Of a DNA stretch of 64,000 nucleotides, positions 26,759 to 34,738 are shown piece after piece (the stretch's first letter is position 1; each line of letters starts with the position of its first letter). The notes beneath the pieces were generated by a model. The model was not told the DNA's origin. It saw only the letters and a list, made by a program, of their open reading frames with translations, and did no database searches. Source of the stretch: Borreliella valaisiana VS116 (lineage in GTDB: Bacteria; Spirochaetota; Spirochaetia; Borreliales; Borreliaceae); contig NZ_ABCY02000001.1 in NCBI RefSeq assembly GCF_000170955.2, positions 738,194-802,193 of the forward strand, in the 5' to 3' direction. The translations under genes and the position numbers were made by a program.

Positions 26759-27541
26759 ATGAAAACATTTGTTATTATTGGACTTAGTAATTTAGGAATT
26801 CACTTGCTTGAAGATTTAAGCAGACTTGATTGTCAAATTATTATTATAGATACATCTAAAGAACTTATTGAAGAATATGATGTGATATCTACAGAAAGCT
26901 TTGTTGTTGAACAATTTACTAAAAATGCTTTGAAAAGAATAATTCCTGTAGATACAGACGCTGTTGTGATTGACTTTGATGATGATCTTGGCAAAAGTGC
27001 TCTTGTAACTCACTATTGTAACCTTTTAGGTTTGAAGGAAATATGTGTTAAGACAGAAAATAGAGATGATGCTGAAATATTAAAAACTCTTGGTGCAACA
27101 AAAATTATATTTCCAAGTAAAGATGCTGCAAGAAGATTAACCCCATTATTAGTATCTCCTAATCTTTCAACTTATAATATTATTGGATATGATATTATTG
27201 TAGCTGAGACTGTTATTCCCAAGGAATATGTTGGAAAAACTCTTTATGAAGCTGATCTTAGAAGAGAATGTGGTATTACAGTTATTGCTGTTAGGAATTT
27301 AAGTAATTCTAGATATGAATTTGTTGATGGTGATTATTTTTTTTTAAAAGATGATAAAATCGTAATTTGTGGAAAACCAGATAGTATTGAAAATTTTACA
27401 AACAATAAAGATTTAATTAAAGATTTAATTTCGGTTTCTAAAGAGGATGAAAATTTAAATAAAGATGCTGAAAAGAAATCGAGATTTGTAGGGATTTTTA
27501 ATTTTATGAAAATTTTTCAAAAAGATCGTAAGGATAATTAG
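26759..27541 (+). CDS. ktrA: Ktr potassium transporter, RCK gating subunit
   Basis: A 260-residue cytosolic protein that forms the nucleotide-sensing ring under KtrB. The N-terminal Rossmann (RCK_N) domain begins FVIIGLSNLGIHLLEDL; the usual third glycine pattern is met as G-x-S-N-L-G. The acidic strand end IIIDTSKE lies near residue 30. The C-terminal RCK_C domain runs from about 140 to 220 (TVIPKEYVGKTLYEADL). A GTG nine bases upstream (26750) overlapping the ktrB stop is an alternative start, but ATG 26759 begins exactly where the family does. A lysine-rich tail of about 40 residues follows RCK_C. Confidence 0.9.
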   Translation: MKTFVIIGLSNLGIHLLEDLSRLDCQIIIIDTSKELIEEYDVISTESFVVEQFTKNALKRIIPVDTDAVVIDFDDDLGKSALVTHYCNLLGLKEICVKTENRDDAEILKTLGATKIIFPSKDAARRLTPLLVSPNLSTYNIIGYDIIVAETVIPKEYVGKTLYEADLRRECGITVIAVRNLSNSRYEFVDGDYFFLKDDKIVICGKPDSIENFTNNKDLIKDLISVSKEDENLNKDAEKKSRFVGIFNFMKIFQKDRKDN

Positions 27542-27550
27542 GGTTCAAGA

Positions 27551-28522
27551 ATGACTAAAATTATTCCCGTGGCAAGTGGTAAAGGTGGTGTTGGAAAAAC
27601 ATCTTTTGTTGCAAATGTTGGCTATAAGCTTTCTAGTTTGGGTAAAACTGTAATACTTGTTGACCTTGATCTTGGAGGCTCTAATCTGCATACGTGTTTG
27701 GGTGTTAAAAATAAAGGCGTGGGCATTGGTTCTTTTATTAATAAAAAGGATAAAAGTTTTTCAGATTTAGTATGCAAAACATCTTATGATAAGCTTTATC
27801 TTATTCCAGGTGATGCTCTTTATACGGGAACAGCCAATCTTTCTTTTTCTGTTAAGAAAAAGATTATAGAATCCATTCAAAAAGATCTTATTGCTGATTT
27901 TATTTTTTTAGATTTAGGATCTGGAACTTCTTATAATACAATAGATTTTTATTTGGCATCTTATAGTGGTATAATTGTTACAGTGCCAGAAACCCCCTCC
28001 ATACTTAATGCTTATTCTTTTTTAAAGAATGCTCTTTATCGTCTTTTATATTTGGGATTTCCGCAAAAAAGCCCTGAGCGCGATTATATTGGTAATTTTT
28101 TCAAAGATAAGATTGAAGGTACAAAGCTTGGATTTAAAGATTTGGTTGTTGGGATTGAACTTATTTCTTTGAGCTCTTCTTTGAAAGTTAAGAAGATGAT
28201 GAATAATTTTTATCCTAGAGTGGTGTTAAATAGAATAGAAACCAGTGAAGAGATTGCTATGTGTGAAAATTTGATTAATGTTGTTAAGAATAATATTAAT
28301 ATACCAATAGAGTTTATAGGCTTTGTGCCTTTTGCAAAAAGTTTTAGAGAAGCTATTAATAATAGAGTGCCATTTATTGATTTTGAGAAGAATTCAAAGT
28401 TGAATAAATATTTTGAATTTATAGCTGGTAATTTAATTAAATCTCCTATTGAGGGGTCCCCTTATATTTACGATGACATATACGATATGATTAAAGATCA
28501 AAGTCAATTTATTAGAAAGTAA
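27551..28522 (+). CDS. ylxH: MinD/ParA-family ATPase (YlxH/FlhG-like)
   Basis: A 323-residue P-loop ATPase of the MinD/Mrp/ParA group. The deviant Walker A GKGGVGKT is at residues 10-17, the switch I region is VDLDLGGSNLHTCLG near residue 38, and Walker B is DFIFLDLGSGTSYN near 117. I do not see a clear C-terminal amphipathic membrane helix of MinD type. Borrelia has several paralogues, one in the flagellar locus, and this one is annotated as a third copy. The cargo is unknown; localisation of a protein complex or chromosome is the usual family role. It lies between ktrA and pfk on the same strand, nine bases after ktrA. Confidence 0.82.
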   Translation: MTKIIPVASGKGGVGKTSFVANVGYKLSSLGKTVILVDLDLGGSNLHTCLGVKNKGVGIGSFINKKDKSFSDLVCKTSYDKLYLIPGDALYTGTANLSFSVKKKIIESIQKDLIADFIFLDLGSGTSYNTIDFYLASYSGIIVTVPETPSILNAYSFLKNALYRLLYLGFPQKSPERDYIGNFFKDKIEGTKLGFKDLVVGIELISLSSSLKVKKMMNNFYPRVVLNRIETSEEIAMCENLINVVKNNINIPIEFIGFVPFAKSFREAINNRVPFIDFEKNSKLNKYFEFIAGNLIKSPIEGSPYIYDDIYDMIKDQSQFIRK

Positions 28523-28552
28523 TTAGGCTATAATTCTATAAAGGAGTAGTGG

Positions 28553-29896
28553 GTGTATAGAATTAAGAATGAAAATTTAGATTTTAAAATAGATAGTTTG
28601 GGAGAATGCAAGCAAAACAATCCTTTGATTGATTTTTATGCTAGCGAGGGTTTTTCACATTTTGTTAATGAAAAAAATAAAATTAAGTTTAGTGTATATA
28701 GAAATGAGGATACTGGGGATAAGTATGAAGATGTTCTTTTAGAAAAAGCTGGACCCAGGGAAAAAATTTATTTTGTGCCCAGGCATGTTAAAGCTGCTAT
28801 TACTACTTGTGGTGGACTTTGTCCTGGTTTTAACGATGTTATTCGTTCTATTGTTCGAACTTTATGGAAAATTTATGGGGTTCGCAATATTTATGGGGTA
28901 AAATTTGGATATCAAGGTCTTCTACCTGAGTCAAATTCACCTTTTATTAATCTTAATCCAGATGTTGTTGATGATATTAATAAATTTGGGGGTACTATTC
29001 TTGGATCTTCAAGGGGTGGTATTAAACCTGTAGAAATAGTTGACACTTTGGAGAGAATGAACATTAATATGATTTTTAACATTGGTGGAGATGGTACTCA
29101 AAAGGGATCTCTTCTTATTGCTGAGGAGATAGAAAAAAGAAATTTAAAAATAGCAGTTGTGGGTATCCCTAAAACTATAGACAATGATTTTATGTTTGTT
29201 CAAAAATCTTTTGGATTTGAGACTGCTGTAGAACAAGCGGTTGCAGCTGTTGCTGGTGCTCATTTTGAAGCTAATAGTGCTTATAATGGCATTGGACTTG
29301 TTAAAGTTATGGGGCGTGATTCTGGCTTTATTGCCGCTCATACTGCGCTTTCTTCTAATGATGTTAATTTTTGTTTAATTCCAGAACTTGATTTTGATAT
29401 AGAAGGTCCTAATGGATTTCTTGTTCATCTTGAAAGACGACTTTTAGAGAAAGAAAGTTTAGAAGAAATTCCTCATGCAGTAATATTGATAGCAGAAGGA
29501 GCGGGTCAAAAGTATTTTGATAATTTTCCTCGCAAGAAAGATGATTCTGGAAATTTGCTTTATGAGGATATTGGGCTTTACATTAAAGATAAAATTACAG
29601 AATATTTTAAAGCAAAAAATATACAATTTACCCTCAAATACATTGATCCTAGTTATATTATTAGAAGTTCTCCTGCTAATGCTAGTGATTCTCTTTATTG
29701 TGCTCGACTTGGGTCGAATGCTGTGCATGCTGCAATGTCTGGCAAGACAAAAATGCTGATTAGTTTGTGGAGTACAAAATTTGTGCATATACCGATTAAG
29801 ATGGCAGTAATTGACAGAAATAAGGTTAATCCAAATGGTTCTTTTTGGAGAGATGTTCTTTCAAGCACAGGACAACCGATTAGCATGAAGAATTAA
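28553..29896 (+). CDS. pfk: 6-phosphofructokinase (probably ATP-dependent)
   Basis: The enzyme phosphorylates fructose-6-phosphate to fructose-1,6-bisphosphate in glycolysis, Borrelia's only energy route. The 447-residue protein has TTCGGLCPGFNDVIRS near residue 84, GGDGTQKGS near 178 and PKTIDNDF near 204. Gly in GGDGT (rather than Asp in GGDD of PPi enzymes) points to ATP. Lys in PKTIDND is the form found in PPi enzymes, plant PFKs and trypanosome PFKs. The mix is therefore that of the ATP-using long PFKs. A second, PPi-type PFK is known elsewhere in Borrelia. The start is GTG 28553 with AAGGAG at 28541-28546. It is convergent with the CoA-disulfide reductase gene, 15 bases apart. Confidence 0.9.
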   Translation: MYRIKNENLDFKIDSLGECKQNNPLIDFYASEGFSHFVNEKNKIKFSVYRNEDTGDKYEDVLLEKAGPREKIYFVPRHVKAAITTCGGLCPGFNDVIRSIVRTLWKIYGVRNIYGVKFGYQGLLPESNSPFINLNPDVVDDINKFGGTILGSSRGGIKPVEIVDTLERMNINMIFNIGGDGTQKGSLLIAEEIEKRNLKIAVVGIPKTIDNDFMFVQKSFGFETAVEQAVAAVAGAHFEANSAYNGIGLVKVMGRDSGFIAAHTALSSNDVNFCLIPELDFDIEGPNGFLVHLERRLLEKESLEEIPHAVILIAEGAGQKYFDNFPRKKDDSGNLLYEDIGLYIKDKITEYFKAKNIQFTLKYIDPSYIIRSSPANASDSLYCARLGSNAVHAAMSGKTKMLISLWSTKFVHIPIKMAVIDRNKVNPNGSFWRDVLSSTGQPISMKN

Positions 29897-29911
29897 ATTA
29901 TTAAGTTCTTT

Positions 29912-31243
29912 CTATTTCGCAGCATTTCCAGCAATATTTAATATATCCCAGGTTCTTGAGAATGGTGGAGAATATGAGAAATCCATCATTCCCAATTCTT
30001 GTGTTGTAAGTTTTGAATAGATTGCAATTGATAAAGCATGCATTCTTACTACGGCTCCATTTTTTCCTATTGCTTGTGCTCCAAGGATTGTTTTGGTGTT
30101 CTCTTCATAAATTAGCTTAATATAAAGATCTTCTTGCCCTGGATAATAATTTGTATGATTTTTATCCTTTATAAAAATAGTTTTATATTTTATTTGAAGC
30201 TTTTGTGCATCTTTTTCTGTAAGCCCTGTTCTTGCAGCCTCTAAAGAGAGTATTTTAATTGAAGCTGAGCCCAATGTGCCTTTAAATGGAACATGGTTCC
30301 CAGCTAAATTTTCACCGACTATTCTTCCAAGTTTGTTGGCTGTTGTTGCCAGGGGTATATATTCATTTTTTTTGCTTACTATATTATAAATAGTTGCACA
30401 ATCCCCTGCAGAAAAAATATTTTTTATGCTAGTTTCGCCATACTCATTTACAATTATTGCTCCATTTGTAGTAGTTTTAATCTGGTTTTCCAAAAATTCA
30501 GTAGCAGGTTTTATTCCAGTAGCAAGTATAACAACATCAGCTTGATAAGTATTTTTGTTTGTTACAATCCCTTCTACTTTTTTTTCTCCTATTAAGCTTT
30601 TTACAAACTCACTTGTATGAAGATCAACCCCTTTTTTTATTAGTTCTTCTTCCATTATTTTAACTATTTCTTCGTCAAAAGAATCTATGAGGATATGTTT
30701 GTCTAGTTGAATTAGTCTTACATTTTTTCTTTTATTTTTTGCTGCTTCTATCATTTCAATTCCAATATATCCAGCACCAATTATCACTATATTTTTAATC
30801 TCTTCTTTTTCCATTAATTTTTTTATTTTTTGACCATCTTCTAAATCTCTTAGAGTATAAAAATTTTTTAGATTGATATTATTGATTGCCGGGATGATAG
30901 GTTTTGCACCAGTTGCTACCATGAGCTTGTCGTAAGTGTCGCTAAAAATGTTTTCTGTTTTTTGATTTTTTATTACAATTGTATTACTTTTTGTATCCAC
31001 TTTGATAACTTCGTGGTTAGTTTTAACAGAGATACCAGTTTTTTCGAATTCTTCTTTTGTCCTTGAGATCATTGTATTTGGATTGTCAAAAAATCCTCCT
31101 ATAAAGTAAGGCAGACCACAAGTTCCAAGGGATACAATATTTGTTTTTTCATAGATAGTAATATCTAGATTTTTGTTTAAGCGTTTTGCTTTAGCTGCGG
31201 CACTAGTTCCTGCTGATGTGCCCCCAATAATTATTATTTTCAT
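29912..31243 (-). CDS. CoA-disulfide reductase
   Basis: A 443-residue FAD enzyme that reduces CoA disulfide with NAD(P)H and so keeps the cell's main thiol, CoA, reduced. The B. burgdorferi enzyme (BB0728) has been characterised biochemically. The FAD motif is GGTSAGTSAAAKAK at residues 7-20. The single redox-active cysteine is Cys42 in SLGTCGLPYFIGG. The NAD(P)H-binding motif is VIIGAGYIGIEMIEAA near 154, and the second FAD motif IFSAGDCA is near 273. It starts 13 bases after the stop of the TcyP-like symporter gene, so the two are almost certainly one transcript. Older annotation called it NADH oxidase (nox). Confidence 0.93.
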   Translation of the reverse strand: MKIIIIGGTSAGTSAAAKAKRLNKNLDITIYEKTNIVSLGTCGLPYFIGGFFDNPNTMISRTKEEFEKTGISVKTNHEVIKVDTKSNTIVIKNQKTENIFSDTYDKLMVATGAKPIIPAINNINLKNFYTLRDLEDGQKIKKLMEKEEIKNIVIIGAGYIGIEMIEAAKNKRKNVRLIQLDKHILIDSFDEEIVKIMEEELIKKGVDLHTSEFVKSLIGEKKVEGIVTNKNTYQADVVILATGIKPATEFLENQIKTTTNGAIIVNEYGETSIKNIFSAGDCATIYNIVSKKNEYIPLATTANKLGRIVGENLAGNHVPFKGTLGSASIKILSLEAARTGLTEKDAQKLQIKYKTIFIKDKNHTNYYPGQEDLYIKLIYEENTKTILGAQAIGKNGAVVRMHALSIAIYSKLTTQELGMMDFSYSPPFSRTWDILNIAGNAAK

Positions 31244-31256
31244 GATTTTTTTCCAT

Positions 31257-32651
31257 TTATTTGTTGTTTATGAACTCTTTTTTATTATATATATTATGGT
31301 TAAATTGTTTAAGTTGTTTTGCAGATATAACACCAGCAACCATTGAACCGCCCACATTAACAGCTGTTCTTCCCATGTCAATTAAAGGTTCAACAGATAT
31401 TACAAGTCCGACCAACCCTACTGGAAAGTTCATTGCTGAGAGTACCATTAATGAGGCTGTTATTGCGCCTCCGCCAGCGCCAGCCGCCCCAAATGAAGTT
31501 ATTATTATTAATCCAAGAAGTGTGAATATAAATGAAGCATCTGTAGGGTTTACTCCTTGAGTTGGTGCTATCATTACTGCAAGCATAGCAGGGTGCAGTG
31601 CTGCACAACCATTTTGCCCAATTGATGTTCCAAAGGAGCTTGATAAATTTGCTATCCCTTCGCTTACCCCTAAGTTTTTAGTTTGAATTTCTATATTAAT
31701 AGGTATGGTTGCAGCACTAGATCTGGATATGAATGCAAATGTTAGTGCTGGGGATATTTTTTTTATAAAAGTAATTGGGTTTAATTTGTTTATTGCAATT
31801 AATGCCATATGCATAAGGAATGTAATACCTATGGCAATGTAGGAAGCAACTACAAATTCTCCAAGTTTTATTATGCTTTTGATTTCGCTGGTTGCTGTAA
31901 TTTTTGTCATTAAGGCTAATATAGCATAAGGTGTTAGTTTTAAAATTAAAGTTACTATTCCTAATATTACGTCTTGAAGCGTTAATATTATTTTTTTAAA
32001 AAATTCTATTGATTCTGGTTTTTTGATAGATGCTTTAAGAGCAGCTATTCCTGCAATAGCCGAGAAGATCACAACCCCAATTGTTGAATTTTTTCTAAGT
32101 CCTGCCAAATCTTCAAATATATTTTGTGGAATAAGTTCTGCTATTTTTTGTGTGATTGGTGTTTGATTTAATATTTCAAGTCCTTTTTGTAATTTTTCAC
32201 CTTGTAAAATTTCGCTGGCTTCTGCTTGCAGTCCTTCAGCTGTTAATCCTAATATTAAAGCAGTGGAAATGCCAATTATAGCAGCAATGCCTGCTGTAAT
32301 TACTAGTGTTAATATTACAAGTAAACTCATTTTTCCAACATCTTGACTGTTGGTTAATTTTATTATTGCAGAGATTATTGATGTTATTATTAAGGGAATT
32401 ATAACCATTTTAAGAAGCCTTACGTATCCTTCGCCTAAAATGTTTATCCAATTAATAGTTTCGTTTGTTATAGATGAATTTGTGCCATGAAAATATTGAA
32501 TAGTAGTTCCAAATGCTATTCCTATTCCTAAAGATATAAATACTCTTTTTGTAAAAGAAACATTTTTTCTTTTACAAAGATAAACGATGCTTATTAGAAT
32601 AAGCATTATTATAATATTGATTAATGTATATAATGTACTTATTTTATCCAT
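31257..32651 (-). CDS. Dicarboxylate/amino acid:cation symporter, TcyP (cystine uptake)-like
   Basis: A 464-residue membrane transporter of the DAACS (GltP/DctA) family with about eight membrane segments and two re-entrant loops. The first hairpin shows SRSSAATIPINIE (near residue 310). The second region has SSSFGTSIGQNGCAALHP. It is usually annotated as a glutamate transporter. Its length and the SxxGQNGCA form resemble the Bacillus cystine transporter TcyP, and the next gene reduces CoA disulfide, so cystine is a sensible substrate; this is inference. A perfect palindrome CTTGTACAAG (32660-32669) lies just before its ribosome site GAGG. Confidence 0.83.
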   Translation of the reverse strand: MDKISTLYTLINIIIMLILISIVYLCKRKNVSFTKRVFISLGIGIAFGTTIQYFHGTNSSITNETINWINILGEGYVRLLKMVIIPLIITSIISAIIKLTNSQDVGKMSLLVILTLVITAGIAAIIGISTALILGLTAEGLQAEASEILQGEKLQKGLEILNQTPITQKIAELIPQNIFEDLAGLRKNSTIGVVIFSAIAGIAALKASIKKPESIEFFKKIILTLQDVILGIVTLILKLTPYAILALMTKITATSEIKSIIKLGEFVVASYIAIGITFLMHMALIAINKLNPITFIKKISPALTFAFISRSSAATIPINIEIQTKNLGVSEGIANLSSSFGTSIGQNGCAALHPAMLAVMIAPTQGVNPTDASFIFTLLGLIIITSFGAAGAGGGAITASLMVLSAMNFPVGLVGLVISVEPLIDMGRTAVNVGGSMVAGVISAKQLKQFNHNIYNKKEFINNK

Positions 32652-32714
32652 TATTACCTCTTGTACAAGCTTAGTGCATTCTTTTTTAAACTTAAGGTTA
32701 TATATTAAAATTAA

Positions 32715-34307
32715 TTAATCTTGTTTTAATATTTTTTTAGAATAAAATTCTATTACTTCATCTTCAAAATTGTTAAGTTTTAAAATTTGATTTGCAAGAA
32801 TTTTCCCCAGCTGAACCCCTTCTTGGTCGAATGAGTTTATATTTAATAAAAATCCCTCAAACATTACTTTGTTTTCATAATGGGAGAGTATTGACCCTAT
32901 TGCATAAGGTGTCAATTCTTTTGAATATATTAGTGCAGAAGGTCTCTCTCCTTTGAAATTTTTATTTTTGTTACTGTTTTCTTTGCCTTTTGAAAATGCT
33001 ATTATTTGGGCTATTAAATTTGCTTTTAATTTGTCATTGCTTGAGCTATTATCAGATATTACATCTTCTTTAAGTTGTGTTTCATTAAAACCTATGAAAT
33101 CCATTGGAACTATATCTGTTCCTTGATGAAGCATTTGAAAGAATGAGTGTTGAACATCTGTTCCAATGCCTCCCCAAATTATTCTTACAGTTTTATAGTT
33201 TATTGTTTCGTTAAATCTGTTTACACTTTTCCCATTGCTTTCCATTTCAAGTTGTTGCAAGTGAAGGTAAAAATTTTCCATTGCTTTAGAATAAGCAATG
33301 ATGCAGTTGCTACTGTAGTTGAGAACATTTCTTTCGTATATGCTAATTAGTGCTGCTAATAGGGGCGAATTGTCTTTTACGTTTTTATTTAATGCTTTTT
33401 TATCAGCTTTATTGGCTCCTTTTAGAATTTCTTTTACAATTTTTTCTGTGAAGCAAAGAGTGAGTAGTGCAAGCCCAACTGCTGATGTTGGAGAAAATCG
33501 TCCACCTATTGAATCATGCATGAAGAAATATTCAAGACATCCTTTTTCCTCTAGTGCTAATAGACTGTCTTTTAACGTTATAATGACCATTTGTTTTTTA
33601 TATTCTTTTATGCCATTTGATTTTAATTTGTTTATTAAGAATTGCATATTAGCTTTAGTTTCTAATGTATTTCCACTTTTTGATACAATAATAAAAAGCG
33701 TTTCATCAAGATTAATACTACTTAACACTTCTTCTGATTCGTCTGGATCAATGTTTGAAATAAAATAACCATTCATTAAGGTTAGATTATGTTTTTTTGC
33801 ATAATTTTTTATTGAGCTATAAAGAGCTTTTGGTCCTAGACTGGATCCACCAATTCCTATTTGAACCACATTTTTAAACTTTTTGCCATTTGCACTTTTA
33901 ATATTTCCAGAATGGATTTGTTTTGCAAAATTATATATTTTTTCAAGTTCTGATTGAAAAAATTCCCTCATATTTTCTTTATTGTTTTCTATTACATCCT
34001 TGCCAATTTGTCCTCTTGTAAGGTGGTGTAGGACTTTTCTATTTTCACTAATATTGATCTTTTCTCCATTAAGCACTTCTTTATATTTTTCTATTAAATT
34101 TGCTTCATCGCTTAAATCTTGAAAAATTTTAAGATGGTTTTCATTAATTTGCTTTGAAGCATAATTATAATGCACACTATCTCCTTCTATTGTAATGTCG
34201 TACTCTTTTATTCTTTTCCCGGTTAGTGCAGTTTTAAGTACTTCTGGAGCAATTCCTTCAAGGATTTTAAAATTTTTAAGCTCATTAAGATTTTTGTAAT
34301 TTATCAT
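32715..34307 (-). CDS. pgi: Glucose-6-phosphate isomerase
   Basis: Pgi interconverts glucose-6-phosphate and fructose-6-phosphate at the top of glycolysis. ATG 34307 gives 530 residues; a GTG six bases upstream is in frame but sits within the likely ribosome site (GGGGTG). Signature motifs are IGIGGSSLGPKALY near residue 153, SKSGNTLETKANM near 213, GGRFSPTSAVGLALL near 272 and the catalytic-loop region GTDVQHSFFQMLHQGTDIVP near 385. The gene lies between the ParB-domain gene and the symporter, apparently within one minus-strand block with the PBP gene. Confidence 0.94.
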   Translation of the reverse strand: MINYKNLNELKNFKILEGIAPEVLKTALTGKRIKEYDITIEGDSVHYNYASKQINENHLKIFQDLSDEANLIEKYKEVLNGEKINISENRKVLHHLTRGQIGKDVIENNKENMREFFQSELEKIYNFAKQIHSGNIKSANGKKFKNVVQIGIGGSSLGPKALYSSIKNYAKKHNLTLMNGYFISNIDPDESEEVLSSINLDETLFIIVSKSGNTLETKANMQFLINKLKSNGIKEYKKQMVIITLKDSLLALEEKGCLEYFFMHDSIGGRFSPTSAVGLALLTLCFTEKIVKEILKGANKADKKALNKNVKDNSPLLAALISIYERNVLNYSSNCIIAYSKAMENFYLHLQQLEMESNGKSVNRFNETINYKTVRIIWGGIGTDVQHSFFQMLHQGTDIVPMDFIGFNETQLKEDVISDNSSSNDKLKANLIAQIIAFSKGKENSNKNKNFKGERPSALIYSKELTPYAIGSILSHYENKVMFEGFLLNINSFDQEGVQLGKILANQILKLNNFEDEVIEFYSKKILKQD

Positions 34308-34339
34308 AAACACACCCCTTTGCTATGGTTTAAATTTTT

Positions 34340-34732
34340 CTATTTTTTCTTTTTCCACATGTTTTTAATTTTTAAAATAATAAATTTAAGGAATCTTATT
34401 ATTATATTGCTTTCAGAATAAATTTTTAAGTAATCTTCACCTGCGTTTGCCTCACTTCTTGTAAATGATTTTCTAACATTATTCTCATCAAGTTCAATCT
34501 CAAGCAAGGTTTTTTTGTTTTCAATTGAGATTACCTTTACTTCAGCTTCTTTATAGCCAATTTCTTTTAAGGCTTGATATCTTCTAAACCCTGCTATCAA
34601 ATTTTTATTTTTATCTATTATTATTGGATAAATTAGCCCATGTTTTAGAATACTATTTTTAAGGGTTTCAAGGTCTCCTACATTTTTTCTAATTCTTTTT
34701 TTTATTTTTATTTGATCGATATCTATTAGCAT
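34340..34732 (-). CDS. Short ParB/Spo0J N-terminal-domain protein
   Basis: A 130-residue protein whose first 100 residues match the ParB/Spo0J N-terminal (ParB/Srx) domain. Features are a HGLIYPIIIDKN strand (about 31-42), LIAGFRRYQALKEIGY (the GERR/GxRR CTP-binding-like motif) and LLEIELDENNVRKSFTRSE. The central helix-turn-helix DNA-binding domain and the dimerisation domain of true ParB are absent. In their place is a short hydrophobic stretch (NIIIRFLKFIILKI) and a lysine tail, which could lie on a membrane. It starts six bases after the PBP gene stop. DNA partitioning is unlikely for this form; its job is unknown. Confidence 0.8.
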   Translation of the reverse strand: MLIDIDQIKIKKRIRKNVGDLETLKNSILKHGLIYPIIIDKNKNLIAGFRRYQALKEIGYKEAEVKVISIENKKTLLEIELDENNVRKSFTRSEANAGEDYLKIYSESNIIIRFLKFIILKIKNMWKKKK

Positions 34733-34738
34733 ATTGTT

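Noticed and set aside
28553-29896. PPi-dependent phosphofructokinase
   Set aside because: PPi enzymes usually have Asp in GGDD at the phosphate site; here it is GGDGT, so ATP is more likely despite the Lys in PKTIDND.
34340-34732. Chromosome-partitioning ParB
   Set aside because: The helix-turn-helix and dimerisation domains are missing and no parA partner or parS-like site is next to it.
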